Below, piece by piece: positions 1-8,983 of a stretch of DNA of 64,000 bases (position 1 is its first letter; every line of letters starts with the position of its first letter). The notes below the pieces were generated by a model, which did not search any database, had not been told where the DNA came from, and saw nothing but the letters and a program-made list of their open reading frames with translations. A program made the position numbers and the translations under genes. The stretch is from an uncultured Pseudomonadota bacterium (GTDB lineage Bacteria; Pseudomonadota; Gammaproteobacteria; Steroidobacterales; Steroidobacteraceae), in the NCBI GenBank assembly GCA_903908265.1, contig CAIVRI010000088.1, positions 1 through 64,000 on the forward strand, written 5' to 3'.

Positions 1-114
1 ATTATTTGAGTCAAACACTTACAGCTGTTTTCTAGACCGACCTGCATTAATTGATCCGCTTCCCGTAGTCGGTACCGCAACGCCTCACAGTTGTGCTGTA
101 CCGCCACCAATGGA

Positions 115-420
115 TCACACTGCGGCGCGAATGTCGTGCAGTACTTTACCGCGCTTCGCTGTCAGCCGAGCCTGCCAGAGATCGTAAGCCAACTGGTGCG
201 ATAGCCAGCGCTCCGCGGAACCACCACGGTCCGCCCCCAACCACCGTTCGATCCGCAGCACCATCATCGGACCGATACCTGATCAACCATTCAGGACCTT
301 CGACAGGGTCGTCCGATCTACTCCTAGCGCAAGGGCCGCGGCTGCAACGGTTAATCCCAGTGCCAGCAAAACGTCATCCCGGAGCGACTCACCAGGATGC
401 GGTGGGTCAAACATTCGCAT
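115..420 (-). pseudogene. higA: HigA-type antitoxin gene interrupted by an in-frame TGA
   Basis: Read on the minus strand from the ATG at 420, the frame begins MRMFDPPHPGESLRDDVL and ends its helix-turn-helix with TTLSKVLNG, as in HigA/VapI-type XRE antitoxins. Codon 46 (283-285) is TGA. The same frame then continues SGIGPMMVLRIERWLGADRG and the usual AYDLWQAR tail to a stop at 115-117, about 101 codons, the normal family length. Family members usually have Arg after LNG, so a CGA to TGA transition is the simplest explanation (inference). The start overlaps the end of the upstream higB remnant by 14 bases, the normal arrangement of the pair. The antitoxin is probably not made in full length. 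Confidence 0.8.
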
Positions 421-601
421 CATCAATTCCGCAGTGATAATCCTGATAATCAACAAGGACGGCGTCGCCGTCTTCCAACGAAAAAGTCAGCCGCCAGTTT
501 CCGTTGACAGTCACAGTCCAGTGACCGGCTAATTGGCCTTTCAAGGCACTCAGATCACCAGCATCCAACCGCATCGCGGATCTGTTGCCCGCGCTCCCCA
601 T
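407..601 (-). pseudogene. higB: HigB/RelE-type toxin, C-terminal part only
   Basis: The 64-codon frame carries the hallmark end of HigB mRNA-interferase toxins: LKGQLAGHWTVTVNGNWRLT, then DYQDYH near the C-terminus. Family members are about 92 residues with an N-terminal helix (a region like FRHKGL) that is missing here. Directly upstream on the minus strand lies the end of the next gene (stop at 632), so there is no room for the missing ~30 codons in this frame. Out-of-frame codons at 570-630 give no convincing N-terminus. I infer a 5' deletion or frameshift, leaving a dead toxin paired with a broken antitoxin. Confidence 0.75.
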
Positions 602-631
602 CCAAGCTGAGCAGTCTGCTTGGCAAGCTCG

Positions 632-1705
632 TTAGAAATGCGGCTGATCCCATTGGTTGCCCAACTGCTCGTGTTGCGTCTTCTCGAACGCTTGCTGTTC
701 AGCTGCTTTTTCAGCCTCTTCTACTGGCTTCGGCCAGATCGTAAAATCAGCTAGCGCAACTTTTGCAGGCTGATCATGCAATTGTAGCAGCGCCACCTCG
801 AGTTCCAGTAAAGCTCCCCGAGACAGCGCCAAACCATGCTCATTCGGCTGATAAATCGTCCCGGTCGCATAATCTTGGTACGGCGTCCGGGTTTGCTCAA
901 TATGATTACCCAGTATATGCGCCACCGGTTTACCCTCGGTAAAGCGGACTAACCGCTCGGTGCTGGCCCGAAAGGCCGGTAAGTCACGGACATAGAGTCG
1001 GCCCGGGTACAAACTATCGCCCGTGAACAGCAAGGCGGTCTGTCGATCGTAGAACGCGAGGCTCGTGTCGGCGTGACCGGGAATCGAAAGGACGTCGAGG
1101 AGGCGATCACCCAGATCGACTCGACCCACCTCTTCGGGCCATTGGCTAATGCCCAAAAATTCTTTTTCTACCGCCACGTCGGCCGCAATCAATGTCACCG
1201 GCATCACCGGGTCGTGCAGCGCCAACAGTCCGGCATCACCTGCCACATGGTCACCATGGCCATGCGTATGCAGCACGAGCAGCGGGATACTGGTCCGCCC
1301 CATGCGCGTCAGCCAACGGTGCACCGTGCGCTGCAGCGTCGGCGCAAGGTTGCCCTGACGAGATCCCGTATCCAGCAGCAGCGCCCTGTCGGTCCCGAAG
1401 AGGAGGTACAGAAAAGGCTTCTCGAAATCCGTGCAGCCTGACTGACGCAGGATATACAGCGTGGGATTGTATTCGTGCACCTGCCATTCGGGCATCTCCA
1501 TGCAGCGCGGCCCGCCCGTTAGCCACCGTTCGGGCAGTGCACCCGCCTGAAATGCTGCTGCGTCGACTAAGACCGCCTGTGCCGCAACGGATGGCGGCGC
1601 CAGACAGCCCAGCGCCGCGCTGATCGTCAGGATCACCGCTGCAAGCCGAGCGCCGAGGTGGGCACCGGTTGTCGCGTCGCGGACAGACACCCCAGTGGTG
1701 TTCAT
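632..1705 (-). CDS. Exported metallo-beta-lactamase-fold hydrolase
   Basis: The 357-residue protein has the MBL metal motif HTHGHGDH at about residues 146-153, preceded by the LLLDTG strand and followed by GHADTSLAF and FTGDSLYPG, which supply further metal ligands. A hydrophobic N-terminal segment (AAVILTISAALGCLAPPSVAA) suggests export to the periplasm. The frame is open up to 1855, but that start would overlap the upstream gene. The ATG at 1705 is preceded by AGGA at good spacing and leaves a 97-base gap, so it is preferred. It lies downstream of, and may be co-transcribed with, the exported amidohydrolase. The substrate is unknown; lactonase, thioesterase and beta-lactamase-like activities are all possible in this superfamily. 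Confidence 0.85.
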   Translation of the reverse strand: MNTTGVSVRDATTGAHLGARLAAVILTISAALGCLAPPSVAAQAVLVDAAAFQAGALPERWLTGGPRCMEMPEWQVHEYNPTLYILRQSGCTDFEKPFLYLLFGTDRALLLDTGSRQGNLAPTLQRTVHRWLTRMGRTSIPLLVLHTHGHGDHVAGDAGLLALHDPVMPVTLIAADVAVEKEFLGISQWPEEVGRVDLGDRLLDVLSIPGHADTSLAFYDRQTALLFTGDSLYPGRLYVRDLPAFRASTERLVRFTEGKPVAHILGNHIEQTRTPYQDYATGTIYQPNEHGLALSRGALLELEVALLQLHDQPAKVALADFTIWPKPVEEAEKAAEQQAFEKTQHEQLGNQWDQPHF

Positions 1706-1802
1706 TACGGTCCTATGGCGTGGTACCGCCGTGGCGGGGCGCGCAGTCTGCGCCCTAAAAGAGAGGGTTTCCTGGTGCTTTATCGCCACCCCTGGGCCAC
1801 GA

Positions 1803-3119
1803 TTAATAAGTGCCTTGCGACTGGCGGACGCCAGCCTTGAGCACAAAATCGACATGCTCCAATCGCGTGACGTCCTCCAATGGGTTCCCCTTCACGGCCA
1901 CGATGTCCGCCACTTTTCCCGCCTCCAAGGTGCCGACCCGGTCCGAGACGCCGAGCAACTCGGCAGCGACCACCGTTGCCGAACGCAGCGCCTGCTCGGG
2001 CGTCATGCCAAAGCGCACCATGTGCGCGAACTCGATGGCAGGATTGGTGCCCCAATCAAACCCGCCAATGTCGGTGCCAAACGCGATCTTCACGCCCGCT
2101 TTGAGCGCACGCCGAAAGGTTTCCTCATGAATTTTGACCATGTCCAGCCACACGGGCGCACCGGCCTTAGCGCGCCCCTCGGCGACATACTGGCCAACAT
2201 AAATGGTTGGCACATAGTAAATGCCCTTCGCAACCATCATCGCGAGGTCTGCATCCGCGATGTAATTACCATGCTCAATGCTGTCCACGCCCGCTTCGAC
2301 GGAGTTATGGACTCCTTGTAGTCCCATCGCATGAGAGGCAATGCGATGGCGTTGGCGGTGCGTCTCATCAACGATCGCCCGCAACTCTTCGAGCGTAAAG
2401 GTCGGGATATCGTCGAGCACACCGCCTTCAACCACGCGGTACGAACGATCGGAATAGACTTTGATCCAATCAACACCGTGCGACAGTTGCTCGCGCACGG
2501 CCCGCCGACCGCCGTCCGCGCCATCCACTTCCTGCACCCCTTTGGGCATAACCAAAGCAGGCGCATAGCCGAGCAATGGATAGGCACCCGTCACATCCAT
2601 CGACCGGCCGGCCACCTGCATGCGCGGACCGGGAATCACGCCCCGTTCGATCGCGGTCCGTACATCCACATCGGCATAACCTGCCCCTTCGGTTTCGACG
2701 TCACGAATCGAGGTAAAGCCCCAACCGAGGATGCGCTTAGCGTTGGTCGTCGCCAGGATGGTCCGGTACTCTGGCGACTGTTTGAGCAACTGCTCATCGT
2801 AATCTGCTGCGGTAATGTCCCCCTGCAGCAACACATGCGTATGGGTATCGATGAGACCAGGCAAACATGTCTCGCTACTGAGATCGGTCAACGTACCCGC
2901 CGGGTGCCCTGCGCTGGCGGCCCGCACGCTAACAATGAGCCCATTGCGTACCTCGACATAAGACTCGCCCCGCAAACCAGCCGAAGTCCCGTCCCACAAG
3001 TGTCCGCAATGCAGCCACTGACCGCCAGTCACCGCGTCTGCGGGCGTTACCGACCACGCCGCAGCGCCGACGCATACCGACACCAACACGAAAAGGACCT
3101 TTACCAGACAATTAAACAT
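1803..3119 (-). CDS. Exported amidohydrolase (imidazolonepropionase-like/Xaa-Pro dipeptidase group)
   Basis: The 438-residue protein begins with a signal peptide (MFNCLVKVLFVLVSVCVGAAA) and carries metal ligands of the amidohydrolase superfamily: DTHTH at about residues 91-95, a lysine in DWIKVY, HAMG, EHGNY and the late Asp in FGTD. The C-terminal strand GKVADIVAVKGNPLEDV is typical. The ATG at 3119 is chosen over 3146 because GAGG sits 7 bases upstream and the signal peptide then starts at residue 1. It is a clear paralogue of the gene at 49501-50790, with matching MVRFGMTP and GNPLEDV blocks. The likely role is hydrolysis of dipeptides or other amides in the periplasm; the substrate cannot be read from sequence. 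Confidence 0.88.
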   Translation of the reverse strand: MFNCLVKVLFVLVSVCVGAAAWSVTPADAVTGGQWLHCGHLWDGTSAGLRGESYVEVRNGLIVSVRAASAGHPAGTLTDLSSETCLPGLIDTHTHVLLQGDITAADYDEQLLKQSPEYRTILATTNAKRILGWGFTSIRDVETEGAGYADVDVRTAIERGVIPGPRMQVAGRSMDVTGAYPLLGYAPALVMPKGVQEVDGADGGRRAVREQLSHGVDWIKVYSDRSYRVVEGGVLDDIPTFTLEELRAIVDETHRQRHRIASHAMGLQGVHNSVEAGVDSIEHGNYIADADLAMMVAKGIYYVPTIYVGQYVAEGRAKAGAPVWLDMVKIHEETFRRALKAGVKIAFGTDIGGFDWGTNPAIEFAHMVRFGMTPEQALRSATVVAAELLGVSDRVGTLEAGKVADIVAVKGNPLEDVTRLEHVDFVLKAGVRQSQGTY

Positions 3120-3330
3120 GGCCGCCTCGCAATTACTCAATGCCAAACTGTAGCTAACCCGTAAACACGGGCCGTGCGTGCGGACAATAGATCCGGCGTA
3201 CCAGCATCGTCAACCACCAATCCACCGGAGCAACGAACGGATTGCATCCGGACATGATGAAGAACGATGTCTCTACCGACACCGACTCTAAACCGAACCC
3301 ACGCTGAAGACGAGCTCCGCAACTAGACAG

Positions 3331-3485
3331 AAACACTAACCTCTATAGTCCGCTAGCCCAAACCGACCGCGGCGAAAAAATCCGCAAGTGATTCTTCGAA
3401 CAAACCTCTTCAGCCCACGGGTTTAGCAATACCTAAATAGAAACGTCCGAACGCTCCCAGATCAAGAAAAAACGCTAACTTCTAT
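3331..3485. repeat. Pair of 16-base direct repeats
   Basis: AAACACTAACCTCTAT (3331-3346) and AAACGCTAACTTCTAT (3470-3485) match at 14 of 16 positions and are 139 bases apart, upstream of the stressosome operon. They could be binding sites or chance; I do not see a third copy. Confidence 0.35.
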
Positions 3486-3757
3486 TGAATACCACTGAGC
3501 GTTGTATGCGAGAATTAAGACGTTTTGCACTCTTTACCTTCGAGCTCTCGACCCGCAATAGTACGCAGCGGAACCATATCGTGAGGGCTGCTCTGCCTCA
3601 ATAAACCCTGCCGAAGGAGCGATCTGTTAGAACTGCTGGATGACCGCGTAGGCACTCGCGCGAGCATCGTGACCAATCAGTTGCCAAGTCCGTCTGGCAA
3701 CTCCTCCATCCGCAGCTTCTGCCGCTGCGCGGCAGACTGTGTCTGGGGCCCGGATAG

Positions 3758-3788
3758 TTGACTGCATGTGACGATCCGAGAATATAAA
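3758..3788 (+). promoter_or_regulatory. Candidate sigma-70 promoter of the stressosome operon
   Basis: TTGACT (3758-3763) is followed, after 17 bases, by AATATA or, after 19 bases, by TATAAA (3783-3788). It ends about 70 bases before the first rsb ATG and points toward it. No other promoter of comparable quality is visible in the gap. Confidence 0.45.
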
Positions 3789-3858
3789 GTTACAGCACTG
3801 ACGAGAAACAGTCAGTCACGTTCCGCCGGAATGGGCGGTCACAATCGTCGGAATACGC

Positions 3859-4761
3859 ATGGAAAGCACACGCATGTTAGAAAAATTCCAGATAACCCAG
3901 ACCGACATACTGGCCTTACGTGAGGTTGGAGGCCTGCTAGAAAGTACAATTGAGCAGGTCGTCGCTGACTTTTATACGTGGCTGGAAGGACACGCGGAGT
4001 ATGGGCATTTTTTCGCTGGCAACCCAAAAATGCGTGCTCGCGTGCAGGCCTCGCAAGTCGAAAACTGGCGCACTTTTTTCGCAGCGTCACTCGACGATAC
4101 CTACTTCGCCAGCCGTCGTAACATCGCCACCGTTCATGCCAGAATCGATTTACCGAATGATATTTACCACGCTGGCATGCTTGTTTCTCTGCAAGGAATT
4201 ATCAAACGTTTACGCGAAATGATGCCGCGCTCAGCAGAACGCGAGCAACTAGAATCTTCAGTCATTAAGATGGTGTTCTTCGACACCTTCCTAGTCACTG
4301 AAGAAATATCGCGCGTGCAGAAAGAGAAGGTGATTCTGACTAGCAACGCGATGCAACAAATATCGACACCCGTTTTGCCGGTATGGGAAGGCGTATTGCT
4401 GTTGCCGTTAATGGGTGCAATCGACTCGGTGCGCGCGCAGGACATCATGAATAAAACGCTGAACAAAATAAGCGAAACCAGTGCGCGCATCTTTGTCCTC
4501 GATATCAGCGGCGTCACAATTGTCGATACGGCGGTAGCGAACCAGCTGATTCGGGTCACGAAAGCCACTGGACTGATGGGCTGCCAGTCTATTATCTCTG
4601 GCATATCCCCTTCGATTGCACGCACCTTGGTCGAGCTAGGCGCCCAACTCGGCGGCGTCAAAACCACAGCCACGCTGCGCGATGCCCTCGATCTGGCACT
4701 CAAGGAAATCGGGCCGGGTGATCCACGAAACACTACCAACCGAATTTCGCCGTTAGTTTAA
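3859..4761 (+). CDS. rsbR: RsbR-type stressosome scaffold with globin sensor and STAS domain
   Basis: The 300-residue protein has an N-terminal globin-coupled-sensor domain (about 10-150). It keeps the TVHARIDLPNDIY motif whose His93 is the expected proximal heme ligand, so heme binding and gas or redox sensing is likely. After a short linker comes a STAS domain (about 170-285) with DISGVTIVDTAVANQL. Thr224 matches the first phosphothreonine site of Bacillus RsbR, and Thr256 in SIARTL lies near the second. In the family, RsbR and RsbS build the stressosome that sequesters the kinase RsbT. It is the first gene of a four-gene operon, 31 bases before rsbS. Start choice between Met1 and Met6 (3874) is uncertain. 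Confidence 0.93.
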   Translation: MESTRMLEKFQITQTDILALREVGGLLESTIEQVVADFYTWLEGHAEYGHFFAGNPKMRARVQASQVENWRTFFAASLDDTYFASRRNIATVHARIDLPNDIYHAGMLVSLQGIIKRLREMMPRSAEREQLESSVIKMVFFDTFLVTEEISRVQKEKVILTSNAMQQISTPVLPVWEGVLLLPLMGAIDSVRAQDIMNKTLNKISETSARIFVLDISGVTIVDTAVANQLIRVTKATGLMGCQSIISGISPSIARTLVELGAQLGGVKTTATLRDALDLALKEIGPGDPRNTTNRISPLV

Positions 4762-4792
4762 GCGCTGCTGATACTACGCACCAACTTTCAGC

Positions 4793-5173
4793 ATGCGAGA
4801 TACATTCACCCGTAGCGCCGGCGAATCAGCCACCTCGACATTGGTCAATGGTTGTCTCGTGGTCACTCTTTCAGGTGAAATAGCCACTAGCCTCTCAACA
4901 TTGCAAGAGTATGTACTACGCCGCACCCAAGACTCGCAGGCACGTGCCGTATTAATTGAAATGGCCACAGTGCGATTTATAGACCGCTCGGAATTCGAGG
5001 GGCTCCGAGCAATGGTAGAAATGCTGCGTTTCCTCGGCACCCCTGCAGTCTTTATTAGTCTGCATGCGGGAATCGTTGCCTATCTGGTAGAAAATAACAT
5101 TGACACCTCGGGGCTGACGTTCAAAGCCCATCTGGAAGACGCGCTGCGCGATGGATTCGAGATCATCCGTTGA
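4793..5173 (+). CDS. rsbS: RsbS-like STAS protein of the stressosome
   Basis: A single-STAS protein of 126 residues between rsbR and rsbT-rsbX. It aligns without gaps to Bacillus RsbS across VVIDLTSVDMIDSF, here VLIEMATVRFIDRSEF. The serine phosphorylated in RsbS (Ser59 in Bacillus) is Arg65 here, with Ser66 immediately after it. RsbS normally sequesters RsbT until phosphorylated, so this substitution bears on how the switch works. The stop (5171-5173) overlaps the TTG start of the next gene, suggesting translational coupling. Assignment rests on position, length and fold; sequence identity to known RsbS appears low. Confidence 0.85.
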   Translation: MRDTFTRSAGESATSTLVNGCLVVTLSGEIATSLSTLQEYVLRRTQDSQARAVLIEMATVRFIDRSEFEGLRAMVEMLRFLGTPAVFISLHAGIVAYLVENNIDTSGLTFKAHLEDALRDGFEIIR

Positions 5174-6261
5174 GCAGTAATTTTCGAGACCAAGTTGACT
5201 ATTCTATTAGCACCGAAGCAGACGTCATGCGGACGATCGCGCACATCTCTCAACTTCCCATGTTGTCTGATGCTACAAAAATTGACCAAGCTCTCGTCGC
5301 GACCATGGCAGCCGAACTGTCCTCCAATATCGTAAAGTACGCCGGTCATGGCCGACTGACAATCACGCGAACCGAACGTATAGGTACGGTCGACATCGAT
5401 ATCAGCGCGACCGATAACGGCCCAGGCATTAAGGATATTGATCGCGCGATGACAGACCACTTCAGTACGGGCACCTCACTGGGTCTCGGCTTGCCGAGTG
5501 TGCGGCGCATGGCTGACCATTTTTGGCTGCAGTCCTCGCCGCAAGGCGGAACTAGAATCTGTGCACGCAAGCGTATTGTCGGGACGCGACAACGTGTCGG
5601 CCAGGCAACGCCACCAGCGGGCTTTGCTACCCCTATTCACGTCACACCCACAGCGGCACCGCCAGCCGGATTCGCGGCGTCCAGCTGGGAGTTGGGCCTG
5701 AGTATGCGTCCCTGCCCGGGCTACTCGGTCTCCGGAGATCGCGCTCTCTCGTTACGCAGCGAGCGCGGTCTTCTACTGGGCATTCTCGATGCCTCAGGAC
5801 ATGGCCCACGGGCTGATGAAGTTGTTAATCGTTGTTGCGAAATTTTTTCATCGGCAACGCACGCCAACTTACCGCGACTGTTGGCTGAGATGGATTCTGC
5901 GTTACTCGGCAGTCTCGGCGCTGCGGCCGGTCTAGTCCATCTCGATACGGAAGATGGCTCATTCACCTATCTGGCTTTAGGTAATACACGGATCGGCCAT
6001 ATCGGCATCGCGCCCTGGACGGGATTCTCGAATGAAGGGGTCCTCGGTGGCGGAATTCGTCGCGCCGCCGTGCAAACTGGACAGTTACGCCGCGATGATC
6101 TGCTTTTGCTATGGACCGACGGCCTACCGGAATCGGGGTGCACTGCACTCGCCACTTCGCTGTCGTTCCGGCCCGCACAAGACATCGCTAGCGCACTTCT
6201 AAGGACACTTGCAAAACCTTATGACGATGCGGCTTGTTTGGTATTGCGGTGGCTCGGGTGA
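5170..6261 (+). CDS. RsbT-RsbX fusion: switch kinase joined to PP2C-type phosphatase
   Basis: Residues 1-137 are an RsbT-type GHKL serine kinase with N-box [11 protein letters not shown] (about 49-59), DNGPGI (82-87) and [10 protein letters not shown] (99-108). A Pro/Ala-rich linker follows (about 138-172) with two ATPPAGFA-like repeats. Residues 173-363 are a SpoIIE/RsbX PP2C phosphatase with ILDASGHG (Asp207), WTDG (Asp317) and YDDAA near the end. Stressosome RsbT phosphorylates RsbR/RsbS and RsbX reverses this, so both arms of the cycle sit in one chain. The start is TTG inside TTGA of the rsbS stop; the next ATG (5227) would cut into the kinase domain. The stop overlaps the GTG start of the kinase gene. 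Confidence 0.92.
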   Translation: MSSNFRDQVDYSISTEADVMRTIAHISQLPMLSDATKIDQALVATMAAELSSNIVKYAGHGRLTITRTERIGTVDIDISATDNGPGIKDIDRAMTDHFSTGTSLGLGLPSVRRMADHFWLQSSPQGGTRICARKRIVGTRQRVGQATPPAGFATPIHVTPTAAPPAGFAASSWELGLSMRPCPGYSVSGDRALSLRSERGLLLGILDASGHGPRADEVVNRCCEIFSSATHANLPRLLAEMDSALLGSLGAAAGLVHLDTEDGSFTYLALGNTRIGHIGIAPWTGFSNEGVLGGGIRRAAVQTGQLRRDDLLLLWTDGLPESGCTALATSLSFRPAQDIASALLRTLAKPYDDAACLVLRWLG

Positions 6262-7871
6262 GCATTCTTGGCACGCTACCGCTTCCGCATATCCACGCGG
6301 TCTTTCAAACACGCCGCCGCGCCTACGAATTGGCGAAGGAATTGGGCGTAAGCGAATTCACGGCAAGAGGCTTTGCCGCGCGGGTGTCCGACATGGGCCG
6401 TTTGTGCTTAACAAGCCTCAGGATTCCCACCGTCCGAGTCAATTTGAATCGGGAAACTTACACCAGTGAGCTAGTATTCGAGTTCCATGACAACGCGCCC
6501 GTTGAACCACCAGCAGCTCCAATAGAGTCGGCCGCCGGATTCCAACTTTCTGCTGCCTGTCCAATTCCAGCAGCGTCGTGGACGGCAGCAAAACAAGAAG
6601 CCCTACGCGCATTACTGAACAAGCAAACGCGCGAGGAACTGACGGATAGCCTGCAGCAAAAGAACGCAGCATTGGCGGAAGCTGCGAAGCAGCTTGAAGA
6701 TGCATCACGCGCTAAGGGTGAATTTTTCGCCACCATGAGCCATGAGATACGCACGCCAATGAACGCTATCATTGGCCTATCAGGACTCTGTCTAGATACC
6801 GGGTTAACTGACCAACAAAAAAAATACATTTTAGGAGTGCACAGCTCTGCGAGAAGCCTGCTTTCAGTGATCAATGACATCCTCGACTTCTCTAAGTTCG
6901 AAGCCGGAAAATTATCTTTAGCCGATGCCGATTTTGAACTGCAGTCAGTCATGGATTTACTGGAGTCGATCGCAGGGCACCTCGCTTCTGAAAAAGGCAT
7001 CCAATTCAGTCTGTCAATTTCAGCAGAAGTACCGAGAAATTTACGCGGTGACGCCGCCCGTCTGGGTCAAGTTCTGCTTAATCTGGCAGCAAACGCGGTC
7101 AAGTTCACAAACAGCGGGTGGATCAATATCGCCGTATTACTCAAGCGAACGGGAGACGATTATAGCGAGCTTGAGTTCAGAGTCAGCGACAGCGGTATCG
7201 GCATCAGCATCTCTCAGCGCTCAAACTTGTTCATCGCCTTCAGCCAAATCAAAAAGTCAACGTCTCACGGTTTACACGGCACCGGTCTTGGGCTAGCGCT
7301 CAGCAAACGAATTGTCGAAATGATGGCTGGTCGCATATGGGTTGAGAGCGAACCAGGAGTCGGCAGCTGTTTTCATTTCACAGCCCGCTTCGGCCACAGT
7401 CAATATCGCTCCATTAGGCAACATAACTTAGACTGTAATCGACTAGATTTGGTAACAGAAGCAAGAGCCTGCCTCACTGGTGCCCGCGTATTAGTTGCAG
7501 AAGACAACTCTTTCAATCAATTGGTCATAGAGGAACTTTTGAAGCAAGCGGGTATCATCGTAAGACTCTGTAGCAATGGGCGCGAGGCGATAGAACGGTT
7601 AGCGGAAGAATCTTTTGACATCGTACTCATGGATTGCCAGATGCCGGAAGTCAATGGCTATGAGGCTACGAGGCTGATCAAGGCAGACTCTCTTCTTGCG
7701 AATCAGTGCGTGATTGCAATGACAGCGAATGCGGCGCAGGAGGATCGTGAGCGCTGTGTCGCCGCTGGCATGAACGATTTTCTAGCTAAACCGATCGATC
7801 CAGAAACCCTATATTTGCTACTGGCGAAATGGATACGCGCATCGGGACGCAGCCCTGAAACTACCCCGTAG
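6258..7871 (+). CDS. Hybrid histidine kinase with receiver domain and RsbT-like N-terminus
   Basis: The frame opens at 6234, but GTG at 6258 overlaps the upstream stop as GTGA, giving 537 residues. Domains in order: an RsbT-like segment (about 10-80) in which [14 protein letters not shown] matches the RsbT helix but the N-box reads SDMGRL instead of SELARN; a coiled segment (about 110-155); HisKA with the phospho-His in [12 protein letters not shown] (His162); HATPase_c with DSGIGI and GTGLGLAL; and a receiver domain with AEDN, the phospho-Asp in VLMDCQMP and the late Lys in LAKPI. There is no transmembrane segment, so it acts in the cytoplasm. It is probably the output or partner of the stressosome in the same operon. 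No response regulator with an output domain follows. Confidence 0.9.
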   Translation: MSILGTLPLPHIHAVFQTRRRAYELAKELGVSEFTARGFAARVSDMGRLCLTSLRIPTVRVNLNRETYTSELVFEFHDNAPVEPPAAPIESAAGFQLSAACPIPAASWTAAKQEALRALLNKQTREELTDSLQQKNAALAEAAKQLEDASRAKGEFFATMSHEIRTPMNAIIGLSGLCLDTGLTDQQKKYILGVHSSARSLLSVINDILDFSKFEAGKLSLADADFELQSVMDLLESIAGHLASEKGIQFSLSISAEVPRNLRGDAARLGQVLLNLAANAVKFTNSGWINIAVLLKRTGDDYSELEFRVSDSGIGISISQRSNLFIAFSQIKKSTSHGLHGTGLGLALSKRIVEMMAGRIWVESEPGVGSCFHFTARFGHSQYRSIRQHNLDCNRLDLVTEARACLTGARVLVAEDNSFNQLVIEELLKQAGIIVRLCSNGREAIERLAEESFDIVLMDCQMPEVNGYEATRLIKADSLLANQCVIAMTANAAQEDRERCVAAGMNDFLAKPIDPETLYLLLAKWIRASGRSPETTP

Positions 7872-7929
7872 AGCCACCACACTCGACTGCGTTTAGCACA
7901 ATCCTGTGCATTGCAAGCCCACTTTATTT

Positions 7930-8475
7930 TCACCCTAATGCGTACCTAACGACAGCACCATTCAAACTATGGCCTGCAACGGTCAAGTAAATCTGACGAT
8001 CGCTGATTGTAATATCTAACCGCATGCGACGATCTAGCAGTTCGACGAACGAAGCCAAAAACACTGGATCGATCTCATAGATTTCGATCAATGCGGATCG
8101 ATGAATGGGCGGCTCTGCGGCCAGACGACTTAGGAGCAAGCGGATGTCCTTGTGCGGATAGATCACGAGACGCGGCGCAGCTTTGGCAGCCTTATGCAAA
8201 CGGGCAGCTTCTGGCAGACCCACCTCGATCCAAGCCTGTAGCGTGCCGGTCAGATCACGAATAGAGAGCGCTGGCAGCTCGGGATCGGATAAGCCACCTT
8301 TGGAAAATGCAAGGCCCTCGGTGTGCTCTAGGCAGTAGGCAAGAACACGTGTGGCGAGGTACTCCTCACTTTCCGAAGGGTGACGAGCAGCACGAAAGGA
8401 CAGTGACTCATACACGCCACGGTCTGCATCGTTTAGCGTGACCTCAAGGGTATAGATAGTCGCACTTAAAGCCAC
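7930..8475 (-). CDS. yaeQ: YaeQ family protein
   Basis: The 181-residue protein shows the YaeQ signature: MALSATIYTLEV at the start, ARHPSESEEYLATRVLAYCL, a GGLSDPELPAL segment, WIEVGLPEAARLHKA and PRLVIY. Length equals the family norm. YaeQ adopts a PD-(D/E)XK nuclease-like fold; the cellular role is unsettled. It is convergent with the stressosome operon (59 bases between the stops) and divergent from the S9 peptidase gene. Confidence 0.92.
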   Translation of the reverse strand: MALSATIYTLEVTLNDADRGVYESLSFRAARHPSESEEYLATRVLAYCLEHTEGLAFSKGGLSDPELPALSIRDLTGTLQAWIEVGLPEAARLHKAAKAAPRLVIYPHKDIRLLLSRLAAEPPIHRSALIEIYEIDPVFLASFVELLDRRMRLDITISDRQIYLTVAGHSLNGAVVRYALG

Positions 8476-8983
8476 GCGGCCCCCTGCACACCTAGCGAAC
8501 CGTTAGGAGCGCTGGCGCAGCTCCGTACACAGGGGTCGGTTCCCCTAGTTACGCGATGCACAATGTGCGCACGCGGACAAAAGCGAACAAAAACCCCTGC
8601 TGCACTGCACAACGTAATCCCTGCTGCCCGTATTCCAACCATGCTACTGACCTCCCGATCGTTTTAACTTGGTGCGCACAGCCATTTCCTTGTTCCGCAA
8701 ATAGGAACGGGACGCGCCGGCAGTCCAGTTCGAAAGCACCCCTCGGAGCACGTTCGGCACACTCGCCTAACCGAAGGACCCCATTCAAGCGTCGCGCGGC
8801 ATCCATCGCACACCGGTTGCGGCGCGAAATCGCGGAGTCACGCACGAAGTGGGCGCTGAAAAGGCGCCTGCGGGCGACTCGTAGCCGCCACTACGGCAAC
8901 GGCCGACCATATCAATCGGACAACGCTTGTCTTCGTCGCGATCGACGCTCACCATCTTGCTATAGGATTAGGGGAGTTCAGCG
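8476..8983. other. 508-base divergent intergenic region
   Basis: No credible gene. Next to yaeQ there are small hairpins: GGAGC/GCTCC (8506-8524), AGGGG/CCCCT (about 8531-8546) and GCACA/TGTGC near 8558. The frame 8556-9005 is basic and low-complexity and I do not accept it. Just before 8984 is AGGGGAG, the ribosome binding site of the peptidase gene. Confidence 0.5.

Larger units (their letters stand above)
3120..3858. other. 739-base intergenic region, no convincing gene
   Basis: This gap separates the minus-strand amidohydrolase from the plus-strand stressosome operon. Short frames here have no recognisable product or ribosome binding site. It holds a near-identical 16-base direct repeat (3331-3346 and 3470-3485), a promoter-like sequence at 3758-3788 and a small palindrome TTCCGCCGGAA just before the first rsb gene. 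Confidence 0.6.

Noticed and set aside
93-437. Plus-strand frame of 114 codons over the higA region
   Set aside because: It is the complement of the higA remnant; composition is Arg/Pro/Ser-rich and no ribosome binding site is present.
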